A stretch of 64,000 nt of DNA from Spirochaetaceae bacterium (GTDB lineage: Bacteria > Spirochaetota > Leptospiria > Leptospirales > Leptonemataceae), in assembly GCA_002729885.1 (NCBI GenBank), contig PBUB01000002.1, positions 611,745-675,744 of the forward strand. The letters are read 5' to 3'. The notes beneath the pieces are model-generated. The model was not told where the DNA came from. It searched no databases and worked only from the letters and a program-made list of their open reading frames with translations. A program made the translations under genes and the position numbers. Each line of letters begins with the position of its first letter. The stretch's first letter is position 1. Shown here piece by piece: positions 44,060-53,916 of the stretch.

Positions 44060-45550
44060 ATGAAAAACTGGAAGATCCTGACATCCATTGGAGCGACCCT
44101 GGTGGTCATCGTTTTGCTAACTGTAATCTCGATGCTGGCCCCCATAGGAAGTGGCTATTATGCAAAGTATCTTTGTTCGCAGCTATTTGTATCTGGGCGC
44201 GATGATGTTGAGCAGATTGTAGAAGAGGAAATAAGACCCACGAATCCTCTGTTTGGAATGGTAAGTCATGAGCTGGACTCGGAGAAAAAGACCGTCCGAG
44301 CGGTGACTCTGGGTGTATTCAGTCCCACACTTGCAGTGTACCGGCCAGAGGTGGGATGCACGCTTGCTGTAAAGATTACCCCCGATGAGCTAATGGAGCA
44401 GGTTCAAGGTCTTTCCTTTGATCGCTCCTCAGAAAACAAAGAATGGCCTCTGGGTAACCAGGCTTCCATTGCCGATGAAACATCCCTTGCTCTGGAATCG
44501 CTAGATCTCGCAAAAGATTTGAATCCACCAGTGATTTCTACTGATGGGATGAATCTAAATACAAGAAGACTGAACCAGGTCCTGGAGTGGGCCTTCAGCG
44601 AACCGGAAGAGGGCAGAAGGCAAACCCAGGCTGTGGTAATTGTCTATCGGGGTCGCCTTATCGCCGAGAAATACGCAGAGGGTTTCAATAAAGATACTCC
44701 GGTGCTGGGATGGTCCATGTCCAAGACGGCAACTGCCACACTTGCTGGAATGATGGTTCTGGATGGCAAACTGGACATTTCGCTGCCAGCGGATGTCCCC
44801 GAATGGGAGGATGATCCAGAGCGAAGCGCCATCACTACGAATGATTTGCTACATATGTCCTCGGGCCTGGACTTCTCAGAGGTTTATCAACCGTTTAACG
44901 ATGCTCCCGAGATGCTCTATAACAGTGCCGATATGGCTGGATATGCTGCCAGTCAACCGCTGGCCTACGAGCCTGGTAGCCGATGGTACTATTCCAGTGG
45001 CGATACAAATCTTGTGGCGCGCATCTTGAGGGACCTTTCTGGAGGAAGCCTGGCTGATGTTCAGAGATATGCGCGAAATCGACTGTTCCATGAGCTGGAA
45101 ATGAACACGGTGTATTTTGAGCCGGATCCCTCCGGAACTTTCGTAGGTTCCAGCTATATGTATGCATCGGCCCGGGATTGGGCACGCCTGGGCTTGCTTT
45201 TGCAGCAGGATGGAGTGTGGAACGGTAAACGCCTGCTTCCTGAAGGTTGGGTGGAATATTTGCGAACTCCGGCCGCAGATTCCGGCGGACAGTACGGTGC
45301 TCAGCTCTGGCTGAATGCAGGACGAGACAACGAAGAGCTAATTCCGGAAAGAAGGTTCAAGTCCCTTCCCAAAAACATGTTCTATATGTCCGGTTACAAT
45401 GGACAGAACGTCATAATTTTACCGGATGAAGAGCTTATTGTAGTTCGTCTGGGCGTTACTCATAATCGCGAGAATTGGAACATTGAACGGCTGGTGGTAG
45501 GAACTCTGGAAGCTCTGGGTTTGCGAGAATACGCTCAGCCTGTGAACTGA
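44060..45550 (+). CDS. Beta-lactamase-family serine hydrolase, membrane-anchored
   Basis: About 496 residues from ATG 44060. The N-terminal segment (KILTSIGATLVVIVLLTVISML) is a signal anchor. The serine-hydrolase domain (about 185-490) has the S-x-x-K motif in GWSMSKTAT, a YSSGDTN Tyr-x-Asn-type motif, and late GYNGQNV in place of the KTG box. It resembles class C beta-lactamase/6-aminohexanoate-dimer hydrolase-like enzymes, which hydrolyse esters or amides; penicillin cleavage is not implied. A stretch of about 140 residues after the anchor has no recognised domain. A stem-loop lies just after the stop. Confidence 0.88.
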   Translation: MKNWKILTSIGATLVVIVLLTVISMLAPIGSGYYAKYLCSQLFVSGRDDVEQIVEEEIRPTNPLFGMVSHELDSEKKTVRAVTLGVFSPTLAVYRPEVGCTLAVKITPDELMEQVQGLSFDRSSENKEWPLGNQASIADETSLALESLDLAKDLNPPVISTDGMNLNTRRLNQVLEWAFSEPEEGRRQTQAVVIVYRGRLIAEKYAEGFNKDTPVLGWSMSKTATATLAGMMVLDGKLDISLPADVPEWEDDPERSAITTNDLLHMSSGLDFSEVYQPFNDAPEMLYNSADMAGYAASQPLAYEPGSRWYYSSGDTNLVARILRDLSGGSLADVQRYARNRLFHELEMNTVYFEPDPSGTFVGSSYMYASARDWARLGLLLQQDGVWNGKRLLPEGWVEYLRTPAADSGGQYGAQLWLNAGRDNEELIPERRFKSLPKNMFYMSGYNGQNVIILPDEELIVVRLGVTHNRENWNIERLVVGTLEALGLREYAQPVN

Positions 45551-45561
45551 TTTAGAAACTC

Positions 45562-45587
45562 CAGGGTCTGCGAAGCGGCAGGCCCTG
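45562..45587 (+). terminator. Candidate terminator after the serine-hydrolase gene
   Basis: Stem CAGGG-T-CTGC / GCAG-G-CCCTG, nine pairs with one internal mismatch and a six-base loop, 11 bp after the stop and just ahead of the next gene. Confidence 0.55.
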
Positions 45588-45633
45588 ATGGAAGGAATGC
45601 TGGACAGCCTGATAGTGCTAAACACAGTGTGTC

Positions 45634-48600
45634 ATGCATTTGTCTCATCTTTATAAAACAGTAAAAAGTCAATTCTTACAATCTGTTATAGATGCCCTGG
45701 AGAAAGGCATCATTAACAGCGAAACAGTGCGCATGTTGGTCGTTTCGCCTTCAGAAGACAGAAGTGCACTTGTTGTTCAGTTTAATGATGAGTTCGAGGA
45801 CTATCTTTATTTAGAATATCTGGAGACAGATGCAATAGGCTATATCGATATCTCTGTATGGCTGGATGCATGCGATGCTCTGGAATCAGAGGAGCTGTCT
45901 CCTTTGAGTGCGTCCGAGTCCAAACAGCTGACACAAATCCGTCAGCGTCATCAAAAGGTGGATCCTGCCATTTCCATGGAAACCGTTCCGGAAGGATTAT
46001 GGAGGCAGCGTCTGGAGCTGATTCGCGAATCCATGCTTGAGGAGGTTCGGGCAGGACTTCGCGCCGCGGCTATCGAACTGGCCGATCGGTTCGCACATGT
46101 AGTGCCGGTAGTCACCAAAAAGCTGCTCTTTGAAAACGAAGACCATAACGATACAGTGGCTTTCTGTCATGAGCTGGGGCAGGGGCCATTCTATAATGCC
46201 CTGGTGCATCTGCCTGATGTAACTCTGACCTACCCTTTCTTAAAATTCACCGATGATGGCTTTGTTCTGTTCTATCCTGAAGGAAGTATTCAGGAGGAGG
46301 ATGATTCCGAAATTTCCAGCGCCACCAGCATTCAGGCCTCAGAGATGCGATTCGCACGTATGAGCGGGGATGGATCTGAATTCGTATTTAGGATGAAAGA
46401 TCAATTTCAGGACTGGAGAATCGACGGAGGGCATATACATGAGGAATGGGGAGATTTCTCAGAGCAAGAGCTACTTAATGGTTTTCGAGCATTCCTGGAT
46501 GATCATCCTGATCTGGAGCTGGATCTCCAGACTGTTCCCGATCCGGTAAACAACCGAAGAGAGTTTGAGCAATGGATGGATCGGTTGGTGGAGTTCAATC
46601 TAAAACTGGACTACGATCAATTTAGCACCATCCTGGATATGGGAGAAGAAGCGGTAGAGGCTGCACTTTCCATCATGCCAGACACATATTCCCAGAAAGA
46701 CCGACTGAAGATTCGTCGTGCTCAAAGGGCTCTGGAAAGCGGAAACTTCCCCCGGGCTCTGGAATTGTTCCGTGGCATTCAGAACCTATCTTCGCATTAT
46801 GATCCCGAAATGCTATACCTCTTTTCGGTGACAGGGGATGAAAAGTCCTACGAAGCCAAGTTAGCAGTCCTGGAAAATGAAGGAGCAATAAAAGGTGAAG
46901 TCAAACTGCCGGTCTGGCTGCACCGGGTGCGCAATAGTCTATCGGATGCGAAAGAGCTGGAGGCGCTGGAGAGTGAGCTAGCGGACTTCGTGGCAGAAAG
47001 GGATGGTTATAGAGATCAAAGCTATGGTCTGTTCAATCTGGCTCTGATCCTTGGTACTCAGGGTAAAACCGGTGAAGCCGTTGCCACTTTACGACGTGTA
47101 GACTTTACAGAGAGCTTTCTTGCTTCAATAGCAGATTCAGAATTATCTCGAATGTCGGATTTGCATGCTGCCTGGACACAGATGACATCCGAAAGAAAAG
47201 AAGCAGAATCCATCACTGAGGAACTGAATAAAGCTCCCAGACAGGTGGAGCTAGATGACAGGCGTAAGCCCACGGAAAGCGATTCAGATCTGGAATATGT
47301 ATGTCAGTCCGAACTGGAAAACGAATCTAGAATGGACTGGGCCGATTTTCTGGCTCCCAATCGCTTGCTACGTGCCGGGGACCAGATTCTGGAGCTTCTG
47401 AACGTTGATCTGGAATCCCGCTCCGTGGAAACCATAGATTCTATAGCACTGGATGCAGATGCGGGAGATTATACCTTCCAGCTTTCGGGGACGCATCTGT
47501 TTCTACTGAGATATAACTCTGAAAAAATCATTCAATATGATCTGGGGAACGATCGCTTTGAGCTGGTTGCATCTTATTCGCATGCTGCCAGAAATTCCAG
47601 ATATCGGTTATTGGGTGTGCACGATGGTCATCTGTATGCATCTGCCGGCCCCGGGCTGGAAGTATTCCCTATAGGAGGTTCGGCAGAGGTTCCGCTCTCC
47701 CGGGTAATCTTCAAGCTTCCGGATGAATCGGTGTACTTCATTGCCGGTTACAAGAACATCCTCTACGCGGGCAGCAATGATGTTACCATGATCGATGTGA
47801 AGGATCCTGCCAACCCTCGAGTACTGTCGCGTTTATTGCCCTTTTCCAGTTCTGTACCCCATGAAGTTCAGTTCTGGGATCATTTCATGCTGGCGGACTA
47901 CCTCTACGATATCACTGATCCGGCGTCGCCGAAGCAAATTGACTATATTTGTCGCGATCATGCTCCACTTCGTATATTTTCTTCCCAAAAGACCGGCGCT
48001 GACCTGGAGCAAATTCCAGGGTTGTTTACCTGTGGCGACGACGAGGGTATGCTAAGGCAGATTGTTCAAAAGAACGGTGAATTCTCTGATGTACAGGTCT
48101 GGCGAAATGTCATGGATGAGCAGAGGGAATTTCCCAAACGAAGCGTTTATCCCATGTGCAGCATGATTTGCGAAGATCACCTGGTGGCGGTGAACCGCGA
48201 TGAGATCTTCTTCTTTAAGAGCCTTCCCGTGGAAACCAGCAGGGTCATAGATGCTCAAAGTAATCTGGAAACCGCCGTCAAGGAACTGATCCATGAATTC
48301 GAATCTTCCGAAGTAAATTCGAAAACAAAGCCAGGGGGCATACGTATTATTCTGGAATCCTACGGAGCGGAGTTACGACTATTGCCGGAGGTAAGCATCC
48401 CTTCTGCACCGAACATCACTCCATTAATCAAAAAGCATTTGTTCTACTCCAGAGACTTTCCGGATTTTGAAGACGGTAACGTTCAGGTGGACGATGAGAA
48501 GCTGGTAGATTTCTGTCTTTCCCTGCCCGAACTGCAGCAATGGACTGCGGCCAGGTTCTTTATCAGTGTGAGCCGTCGACCGTACGGTCAGGTTAAGCTC

Positions 48601-50376
48601 AATGATCCTTGCTACCGGGAAGCGAAAGGTAGTGGAAATTCATGGAATCCTGCCAGAACCAGGCCTTCCGAGGTAGAGTTACCAGAAAGCCCGGAAGATA
48701 TTCTCAAAACAAAGAATGCTAACCTGTGGAAAACCCTGCGCGAAAGTGCCGCTTCAGATGATTCTGTGCTTAAGGAATTGCTGCACATTTCTCTTCAGGA
48801 GTCTCCGGAGCAGGATGAGGAAGTGAACATCGCCTTTGCTGCTGTCCGAGCTATCTCTCGCATTCCGGATCCAGTGCTTGTTAGAAACATTTTTCTGGCC
48901 GGGATAACCGGAAATTTAGAAGATCTAAAGGCCTCAGAACTCAGAGTAGCAGCCCCGGACGCTTTCCGGGACGTGAGGAAGGAGAGTATCAGCGCAGACT
49001 ATCTGTACATTCTTCTCACGCGTCTGTGGGATTCTCCGGATATCCATTTTGATCCTGGGATTCTAAAGTCCGTGCTTGCAAACATTGGCGGTGAAATGGC
49101 GGCGGTTCTGGCGTTTCGTCTGGAGCAATGGGAAAATGAGGATTTGCGCGAAACTGTAAAGGAAGTTCTGGAGAATCCTGACTTTCATTACTATTCTTTT
49201 CGCGGAGAAGATGGTGCCGGAGGCTGGAAAGGCCCGGATCTCGCATTACTGCCGGCATCGGTGCTGGAACCCCATCGAGAGTTGCTCCGCAAGCGCTTGC
49301 AGGAGGTGCAGGATTCCGGGGCCGACATAGATACTCTGATTCCTTTCTGGCACATGCTTACAGTTCTCGGCGAGCCTCCCGGGCTTGAGGAGCTAGCCAA
49401 AAAGAATCTCCGCGCCAAGGACTACCTGGAAGGCTCATCGTTTTCGTTCGATGACAAAAATGAGGATCCAGAAAGTCCGGATGCATTCTCTGTAAACCTG
49501 GAGAGCAGATTACGCGTCCAGGAGATGCATAATCGCCTGCAGAGAATTCAGGGAGGCGAAAATATACCTCTATACAGCGAAGATTGGGAGGCTGAGCCCT
49601 TTCGCCGATCATGGACCAGACTCTGGTCTGCACTTCTGGATTACGGTGAGAAGGTAACCGGAGATAGGGCAGAATATCAAGAAAAGATCCTGAACGTTCT
49701 GGAAAAGAATCTTGCACGCGAAGAGAAGCAATTCGCCGGAGACCTGACCATGTCACTGAGGTTTCTGGATTATGTGTTAACCCGAATTATGGAAGATCCC
49801 TCTATTGCCGAGGCATCCAGCAGACTTTTTAACGCACTGGATGAACAGAAACACAGACTTCCGGAAAATGAGAACTTTCGATCTTTGAAGCAAAAGGGAC
49901 TACTTTCAATATTGCAGTCTGCATGGAACGATGTAAAAGAAAAGAACTTCATTGAAGCACACAGGAAATGCGATGCAATACTCTCCATGGATTCGTCCAT
50001 GGGCCAGGCCTATTTCTTGAAGGGAAGGCTGATCTGGCTGGAGCAGGGCATTCCAGCATACCTGGTGCAGGCTGAAGATTTCTACAGGAAAGCCACAGGG
50101 GATCGAGCCGGTCTCGCCCGCCTCTATAATATGACCGGCTGTGCCTACGATGAACTAAAGGATCGCAGGAAAGCAATTAGCTATTTTGAAAAGGCTGCGG
50201 CGGAGGTCCCGGAGGAAGCCATGTATATTGCCAATATCGCAGAGTGTTATTACAAACTCAAGGACTCGGAAAAAGCTCTGCAGTATGCCAGGCAGGCTCA
50301 GAAAAAAGGTGCGAATTCTGAAATCGTTCAGGAGATCCTCGCCAATTCAGGCGTAAACAGCGGTACCGCAAAATAG
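45634..50376 (+). CDS. Giant repeat protein (TPR, beta-propeller-like and HEAT-like regions)
   Basis: 1580 residues, no signal peptide or membrane segment, highly acidic. Regions by sequence character: 1-330 mixed alpha/beta without known motif; about 350-540 helical hairpins with TPR-like units (RRAQRALESGNFPRALELFRGIQ); about 590-860 short beta repeats resembling LVIVD propeller units (VTMIDVKDPANPRVL, LYDITDPASPKQ); about 1040-1200 helical HEAT-like stretch; about 1430-1570 a C-terminal TPR array (LYNMTGCAYDELKDRRKAISYFEKA, then NIAECYYKLKDSEKALQYA). Such multi-scaffold proteins often assemble complexes. It converges on a SUKH-TPR-LRR gene 42 bp away. No catalytic motif is visible and I cannot assign a function. 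Confidence 0.8.
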   Translation: MHLSHLYKTVKSQFLQSVIDALEKGIINSETVRMLVVSPSEDRSALVVQFNDEFEDYLYLEYLETDAIGYIDISVWLDACDALESEELSPLSASESKQLTQIRQRHQKVDPAISMETVPEGLWRQRLELIRESMLEEVRAGLRAAAIELADRFAHVVPVVTKKLLFENEDHNDTVAFCHELGQGPFYNALVHLPDVTLTYPFLKFTDDGFVLFYPEGSIQEEDDSEISSATSIQASEMRFARMSGDGSEFVFRMKDQFQDWRIDGGHIHEEWGDFSEQELLNGFRAFLDDHPDLELDLQTVPDPVNNRREFEQWMDRLVEFNLKLDYDQFSTILDMGEEAVEAALSIMPDTYSQKDRLKIRRAQRALESGNFPRALELFRGIQNLSSHYDPEMLYLFSVTGDEKSYEAKLAVLENEGAIKGEVKLPVWLHRVRNSLSDAKELEALESELADFVAERDGYRDQSYGLFNLALILGTQGKTGEAVATLRRVDFTESFLASIADSELSRMSDLHAAWTQMTSERKEAESITEELNKAPRQVELDDRRKPTESDSDLEYVCQSELENESRMDWADFLAPNRLLRAGDQILELLNVDLESRSVETIDSIALDADAGDYTFQLSGTHLFLLRYNSEKIIQYDLGNDRFELVASYSHAARNSRYRLLGVHDGHLYASAGPGLEVFPIGGSAEVPLSRVIFKLPDESVYFIAGYKNILYAGSNDVTMIDVKDPANPRVLSRLLPFSSSVPHEVQFWDHFMLADYLYDITDPASPKQIDYICRDHAPLRIFSSQKTGADLEQIPGLFTCGDDEGMLRQIVQKNGEFSDVQVWRNVMDEQREFPKRSVYPMCSMICEDHLVAVNRDEIFFFKSLPVETSRVIDAQSNLETAVKELIHEFESSEVNSKTKPGGIRIILESYGAELRLLPEVSIPSAPNITPLIKKHLFYSRDFPDFEDGNVQVDDEKLVDFCLSLPELQQWTAARFFISVSRRPYGQVKLNDPCYREAKGSGNSWNPARTRPSEVELPESPEDILKTKNANLWKTLRESAASDDSVLKELLHISLQESPEQDEEVNIAFAAVRAISRIPDPVLVRNIFLAGITGNLEDLKASELRVAAPDAFRDVRKESISADYLYILLTRLWDSPDIHFDPGILKSVLANIGGEMAAVLAFRLEQWENEDLRETVKEVLENPDFHYYSFRGEDGAGGWKGPDLALLPASVLEPHRELLRKRLQEVQDSGADIDTLIPFWHMLTVLGEPPGLEELAKKNLRAKDYLEGSSFSFDDKNEDPESPDAFSVNLESRLRVQEMHNRLQRIQGGENIPLYSEDWEAEPFRRSWTRLWSALLDYGEKVTGDRAEYQEKILNVLEKNLAREEKQFAGDLTMSLRFLDYVLTRIMEDPSIAEASSRLFNALDEQKHRLPENENFRSLKQKGLLSILQSAWNDVKEKNFIEAHRKCDAILSMDSSMGQAYFLKGRLIWLEQGIPAYLVQAEDFYRKATGDRAGLARLYNMTGCAYDELKDRRKAISYFEKAAAEVPEEAMYIANIAECYYKLKDSEKALQYARQAQKKGANSEIVQEILANSGVNSGTAK

Positions 50377-50418
50377 AAAGTCTGAGAGGACGGGGGCCAG
50401 TTAAGAGGTTTGCGCTTT

Positions 50419-52854
50419 CTACAGAATATCTACATCCGGTCGAATCTTTCTAAACTCTGAAGCCTCATCATCGGCAAGTGCGCCATGGGCTCGAATCTTA
50501 TAAATAAAGGGCAGGTCCTTTAAAGCCATAAGGCCGGTAATGGGAGGATTGCCAAATATTACCAGTTCTTCCAGATTCAGACAGCCGGCCAGGGGTGCAA
50601 TGTCCGTAATCTCATTCTGTTGAATGAAGAGTTCCTGTAGTTCGGTGAGTGCTTCCAGGGGTTTGATGTCCCTGATTTCATTTTCGATGAGCTCCAGGCG
50701 GCGAAGGCCTTTCAGCGAAGATATGCATTGAATTCCCGTTAACTGATTGTGACTCAAGTCCAGGTTTCGTAGAGTCGGAATCTCTGGTAGTTCTAGTTCT
50801 CCCTTGATACCATTTTGGGACAAATCCAGCTTTGCCAGGCAGGGTATATCCTGAAGCGGAGAAAAGTCCTGAATCTCATTTTCCTCAAGATTAAGGCTGC
50901 GAAGAGCCTTCAGTCCACTCAGGTCTGGAAGCGTCTTTATTCCGTTCTTCCGTAAGGAAACCCAGTCTGCTCGGACAAGCTTCTGCAAGGGTTCCAGCGT
51001 CTGGAGGTTATTGTCCGAAAGCGAAAAGTGATCCTCCTTTCGCAACTCAAAGAAACCTTCCTCTGTAGGAAGGTCATCCTCCATCTCATCTACTTCGCTT
51101 TCCAGGGCTTCCTTCCAGGCATCGGGCAGTGCCTTCCACCAGGCGCTCCAGTCCTGCAGTTCCTCCTCGGTCATGGGTTTTTCCCATGGCCGGGCGGCCT
51201 GCCATTGCTCCAGGGCTTTTCCGGAAGGATCTTCATCCCAGTGTGGCTCCAATTCCTGCAGCAGCGGAAGGTTTCGCAACTCCAGTGCCGACGAAAGTCC
51301 TATCTCTTCCAGAGGGTTGGAGAAGCAGGAGATTTCCTTGAGCAGGGTATTGTTCTTTAAAACATTTAGATCACGAATCTGATTATCATAGACGGTGATC
51401 TCTTTAAGTTCTGGCAATCCGGCCAGAGGCTCCAGGGATTCTATGTTGTTATCGTTGGCCCTCAATTCGCGAAGGTTCAGCAAATCTGAAAGCGGCCCAA
51501 GATCCGAAATCCCTGTTTTTGCGATGTCCAGCTTTTCCAGTCTCTTTAGCGAGGAGAGGGCAGAGATGTCTTTTAATGGATTCCCGCCCAGATCCAGTGT
51601 TTTTAGCGCTGCCCAGTCCAGTCCGTCCAGGTACGTCAGATTACATCCTTCCAGGGAAAGGCTACGTAGCCTGCGAAACAGCCGGAGTTGGCTCAGATCA
51701 TCCAGTCCAGAATGATCCAGCTTAAGCTCTGTTCTGCGAACCAATTGAGCAATATCCTGCGCAGTGACTTTGGAAGGTGTTTTATCCATCAATTCAGCCA
51801 GCTGCGATTTCAATTCCTTGTTCGAAAGAGACTTCCACCAGGCTAACAGTTCCTTGCTTCGTTCGGCAGATAGCTTTTCTGGCGTTCGATCCAACCAGGA
51901 TAATACCGAATCAAAAATCCCATCCGGGTTGCCATTCTCCTTTTCCTCTTTGATTCGCTCAATGGTCTGCTTTATGCGATCAGACTTTTCCTGAAATCGA
52001 GTGGCTATAAAACCAAAGAATTTGATGGAATCTCTTCTTTGACCCAAATGGGCATAGCCTATGGCGCGATATAGGAATGAATAGAATGCTGAATAATCAT
52101 CCCATAACATGTACATTGAGGCGCTGACCTCGTTGGCATATTCGATAAGCTTCTGGTATTCCTTTTGTTCCAGGTAGATGCTCATTACGTTCAGTGCGGC
52201 AGACTTCTCTCCGGAAGAAGCTGCAGCTTCGAAGAGTTCCAGGGCTCTGTCATAGCTTCCCGTATTCTTATGACAGAGAGCGAGAAGGTTCTTTAGCGCA
52301 CCCGGGATTTGTTTGTACTGATCAAATGCATCGAAGGTGACATCGCCCAGTTCTTTCAGACCTTCCTCAATGAGCCGGGCACAGGATTCATACTTTTCGT
52401 CGTCATAAAGAGATCGGGCGCTACTATGTAATTCCTGAAGTCGCTCGGCCGGGGTTTTTTCATCCGGCGATATCAGATTCTCCAGAAAAGAATCCAGGGA
52501 ATCGGAATGCTTCTGAAATCCGCTTTCATAGTCGAAGAAATATACAGGCAACTTTTTGGATTTGAGATCCGTCGCCATAAAAAAAGTGCCATCCAGGTTT
52601 ACAATATCGCACAGAGGCCACAGCCCCTTCCTGGCTTGAAAATCCTCGCTGTATTCGAATTTATCTGGAAGGTCCGCCCGGTCCTTGAATGATAGCTGAG
52701 CTCGAACATCGCTGGAAAAGCCGTACAGGTTGATTGCGCTCATCTTTTCATATTGCTTCCAGTCCCCGGAAGAAAAGAATTCACGGAGCCTTTCGGGCAA
52801 AATTACGTCCCAATCCTTTTCAAGTTGAGCTACTGTTAGTGTCTTCGATGCCAT
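50419..52854 (-). CDS. SUKH (SMI1/KNR4)-TPR-leucine-rich repeat protein
   Basis: 811 residues from ATG 52854 (AGGGA upstream). An N-terminal SMI1/KNR4-type domain (about 10-130) shows LPERLREFF, GLWPLCDIVNLDG and YESGFQKHSDSLDSFLENL. TPR-like helices follow (about 140-300). Then two LRR blocks (about 375-520 and 605-800), of the SDS22/internalin type (LRELRANDNNIESLEPLAGL, LRSLNLEENEIQDFSPL). Each block is preceded by a similar Trp motif, LLAWWKSLSNKELK and WSAWWKALPDAWKE, showing duplication of a helical-cap-plus-LRR module. SUKH proteins are frequent immunity or scaffold components. No signal peptide, so cytoplasmic. Confidence 0.85.
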   Translation of the reverse strand: MASKTLTVAQLEKDWDVILPERLREFFSSGDWKQYEKMSAINLYGFSSDVRAQLSFKDRADLPDKFEYSEDFQARKGLWPLCDIVNLDGTFFMATDLKSKKLPVYFFDYESGFQKHSDSLDSFLENLISPDEKTPAERLQELHSSARSLYDDEKYESCARLIEEGLKELGDVTFDAFDQYKQIPGALKNLLALCHKNTGSYDRALELFEAAASSGEKSAALNVMSIYLEQKEYQKLIEYANEVSASMYMLWDDYSAFYSFLYRAIGYAHLGQRRDSIKFFGFIATRFQEKSDRIKQTIERIKEEKENGNPDGIFDSVLSWLDRTPEKLSAERSKELLAWWKSLSNKELKSQLAELMDKTPSKVTAQDIAQLVRRTELKLDHSGLDDLSQLRLFRRLRSLSLEGCNLTYLDGLDWAALKTLDLGGNPLKDISALSSLKRLEKLDIAKTGISDLGPLSDLLNLRELRANDNNIESLEPLAGLPELKEITVYDNQIRDLNVLKNNTLLKEISCFSNPLEEIGLSSALELRNLPLLQELEPHWDEDPSGKALEQWQAARPWEKPMTEEELQDWSAWWKALPDAWKEALESEVDEMEDDLPTEEGFFELRKEDHFSLSDNNLQTLEPLQKLVRADWVSLRKNGIKTLPDLSGLKALRSLNLEENEIQDFSPLQDIPCLAKLDLSQNGIKGELELPEIPTLRNLDLSHNQLTGIQCISSLKGLRRLELIENEIRDIKPLEALTELQELFIQQNEITDIAPLAGCLNLEELVIFGNPPITGLMALKDLPFIYKIRAHGALADDEASEFRKIRPDVDIL

Positions 52855-53173
52855 AGTAATTCCCTGGATGTCCCATTTGAAAAGGTAAATCTCCATATCA
52901 TGGGGCGGCCATGTCCGAGCAACAAGAAAGGGCTAAATTCGTATGAATATCAATGATTCATGAAATAAAAAAGAACAGGTGAACATCCTTTCAAGAGCCG
53001 AATGCCGAAGGAGCGTCATAGAGTTGGGCTAGCGGCAGGCCAGCGTTCAATCCGCGCCCTGAAACCCCGGCATAGAATTCTTGCACAGAGCTTGCTGCTA
53101 AAGGAATACCTGCGAATCGAATTGCGGAAGTATTGAATTATTGAAGCAATAAATTATTAGGCTACCATTGCTA
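52855..53173. other. Intergenic region without a recognised gene
   Basis: 319 bp between the SUKH-LRR start (minus) and the acetyltransferase stop (minus). It holds an AT-rich imperfect inverted repeat near 53133-53158 (AATTATTGAAGCAATAAATT) that may terminate upstream transcription, and an A-rich stretch near 52965. I see no open frame with a ribosome-binding site. Confidence 0.5.
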
Positions 53174-53803
53174 CTATTTCTGCTGGTATTCCATGCGAAT
53201 ATGGTCCGGAATAATTGCTGTGGAATTCCTCAGCGTCGAGGCGTTATGGCGAACTCGATTAAATCCAAGAGACTCATAGAGTGCCAGTGCTCCGGGATTT
53301 TCCGCCGAAACATCCAGAATCAGTTTCTGGTATCCGGCCTTTTGGCCTTCCTGAACCATATTTTTCATAATTTGCCGGCCAATCCCCTTTCGACGAAAAT
53401 CCGGATGAACTCCTACATGTGCAATACAGTATTCATCCTTTTCTGGAGGTGAGATTATGGACTCGATCTGCAAACCTCTACGCATAATTCCTGGACTCTT
53501 TATAGGTCCGTAATTCTTCAGGATCTGCCATATCGCGGCGAGAAGGAAAGAAAAGCTCTCTCTTCCGGTGAATGAGGTGGCCACGCCAACTATTTCTCCA
53601 TCAATTTGGGCGATTCGGTGGTTCCTGTATCCAAATTCTCCAGATGGTTGTTCAAGGGTTCTGGTCAAAAACTCAATAGCGTTTAAGGCCGTGCCATGAG
53701 AAAAAATATAATCGAATGCTGCGGGCCCGGAACTATAGATCAGGGGTGCAATCAACTTCGCATCCCGGGAAGTGGCTGCTCGAAATTGTAGATTGGCAAG
53801 CAT
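53174..53803 (-). CDS. GNAT family N-acetyltransferase
   Basis: 209 residues. The acetyl-CoA-binding motif A is clear: VGVHPDFRRKGIGRQIMKNMV (Arg-Arg-x-Gly-x-Gly), followed by LILDVSAENPGALALYESLGF, the motif B characteristic of RimI-like GNATs. The N-terminal half (FRAATSRDAKLIAPLIYSSGP) has the usual acceptor-binding fold. An inserted segment of about 40 residues (IWQILKNYGPIKSPGIMRRGLQ) sits before motif A. The acceptor is unknown. It is alone on the minus strand. Confidence 0.9.
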   Translation of the reverse strand: MLANLQFRAATSRDAKLIAPLIYSSGPAAFDYIFSHGTALNAIEFLTRTLEQPSGEFGYRNHRIAQIDGEIVGVATSFTGRESFSFLLAAIWQILKNYGPIKSPGIMRRGLQIESIISPPEKDEYCIAHVGVHPDFRRKGIGRQIMKNMVQEGQKAGYQKLILDVSAENPGALALYESLGFNRVRHNASTLRNSTAIIPDHIRMEYQQK

Positions 53804-53916
53804 AACATCAGAAGCGGAGAGCGCGAGCCGCTGTCAATATATACTGAGTCTAACTTTTGTTTATGTCTGCAACGATCTAATACATCGGGAGGAAATGAAA
53901 TCAGATGTAAATCAGC

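Noticed and set aside
43915-44145. N-terminal extension of the Rossmann protein
   Set aside because: It would overlap the divergent serine-hydrolase start, while ATG 43914 has a ribosome-binding site and begins directly at the nucleotide-binding strand.
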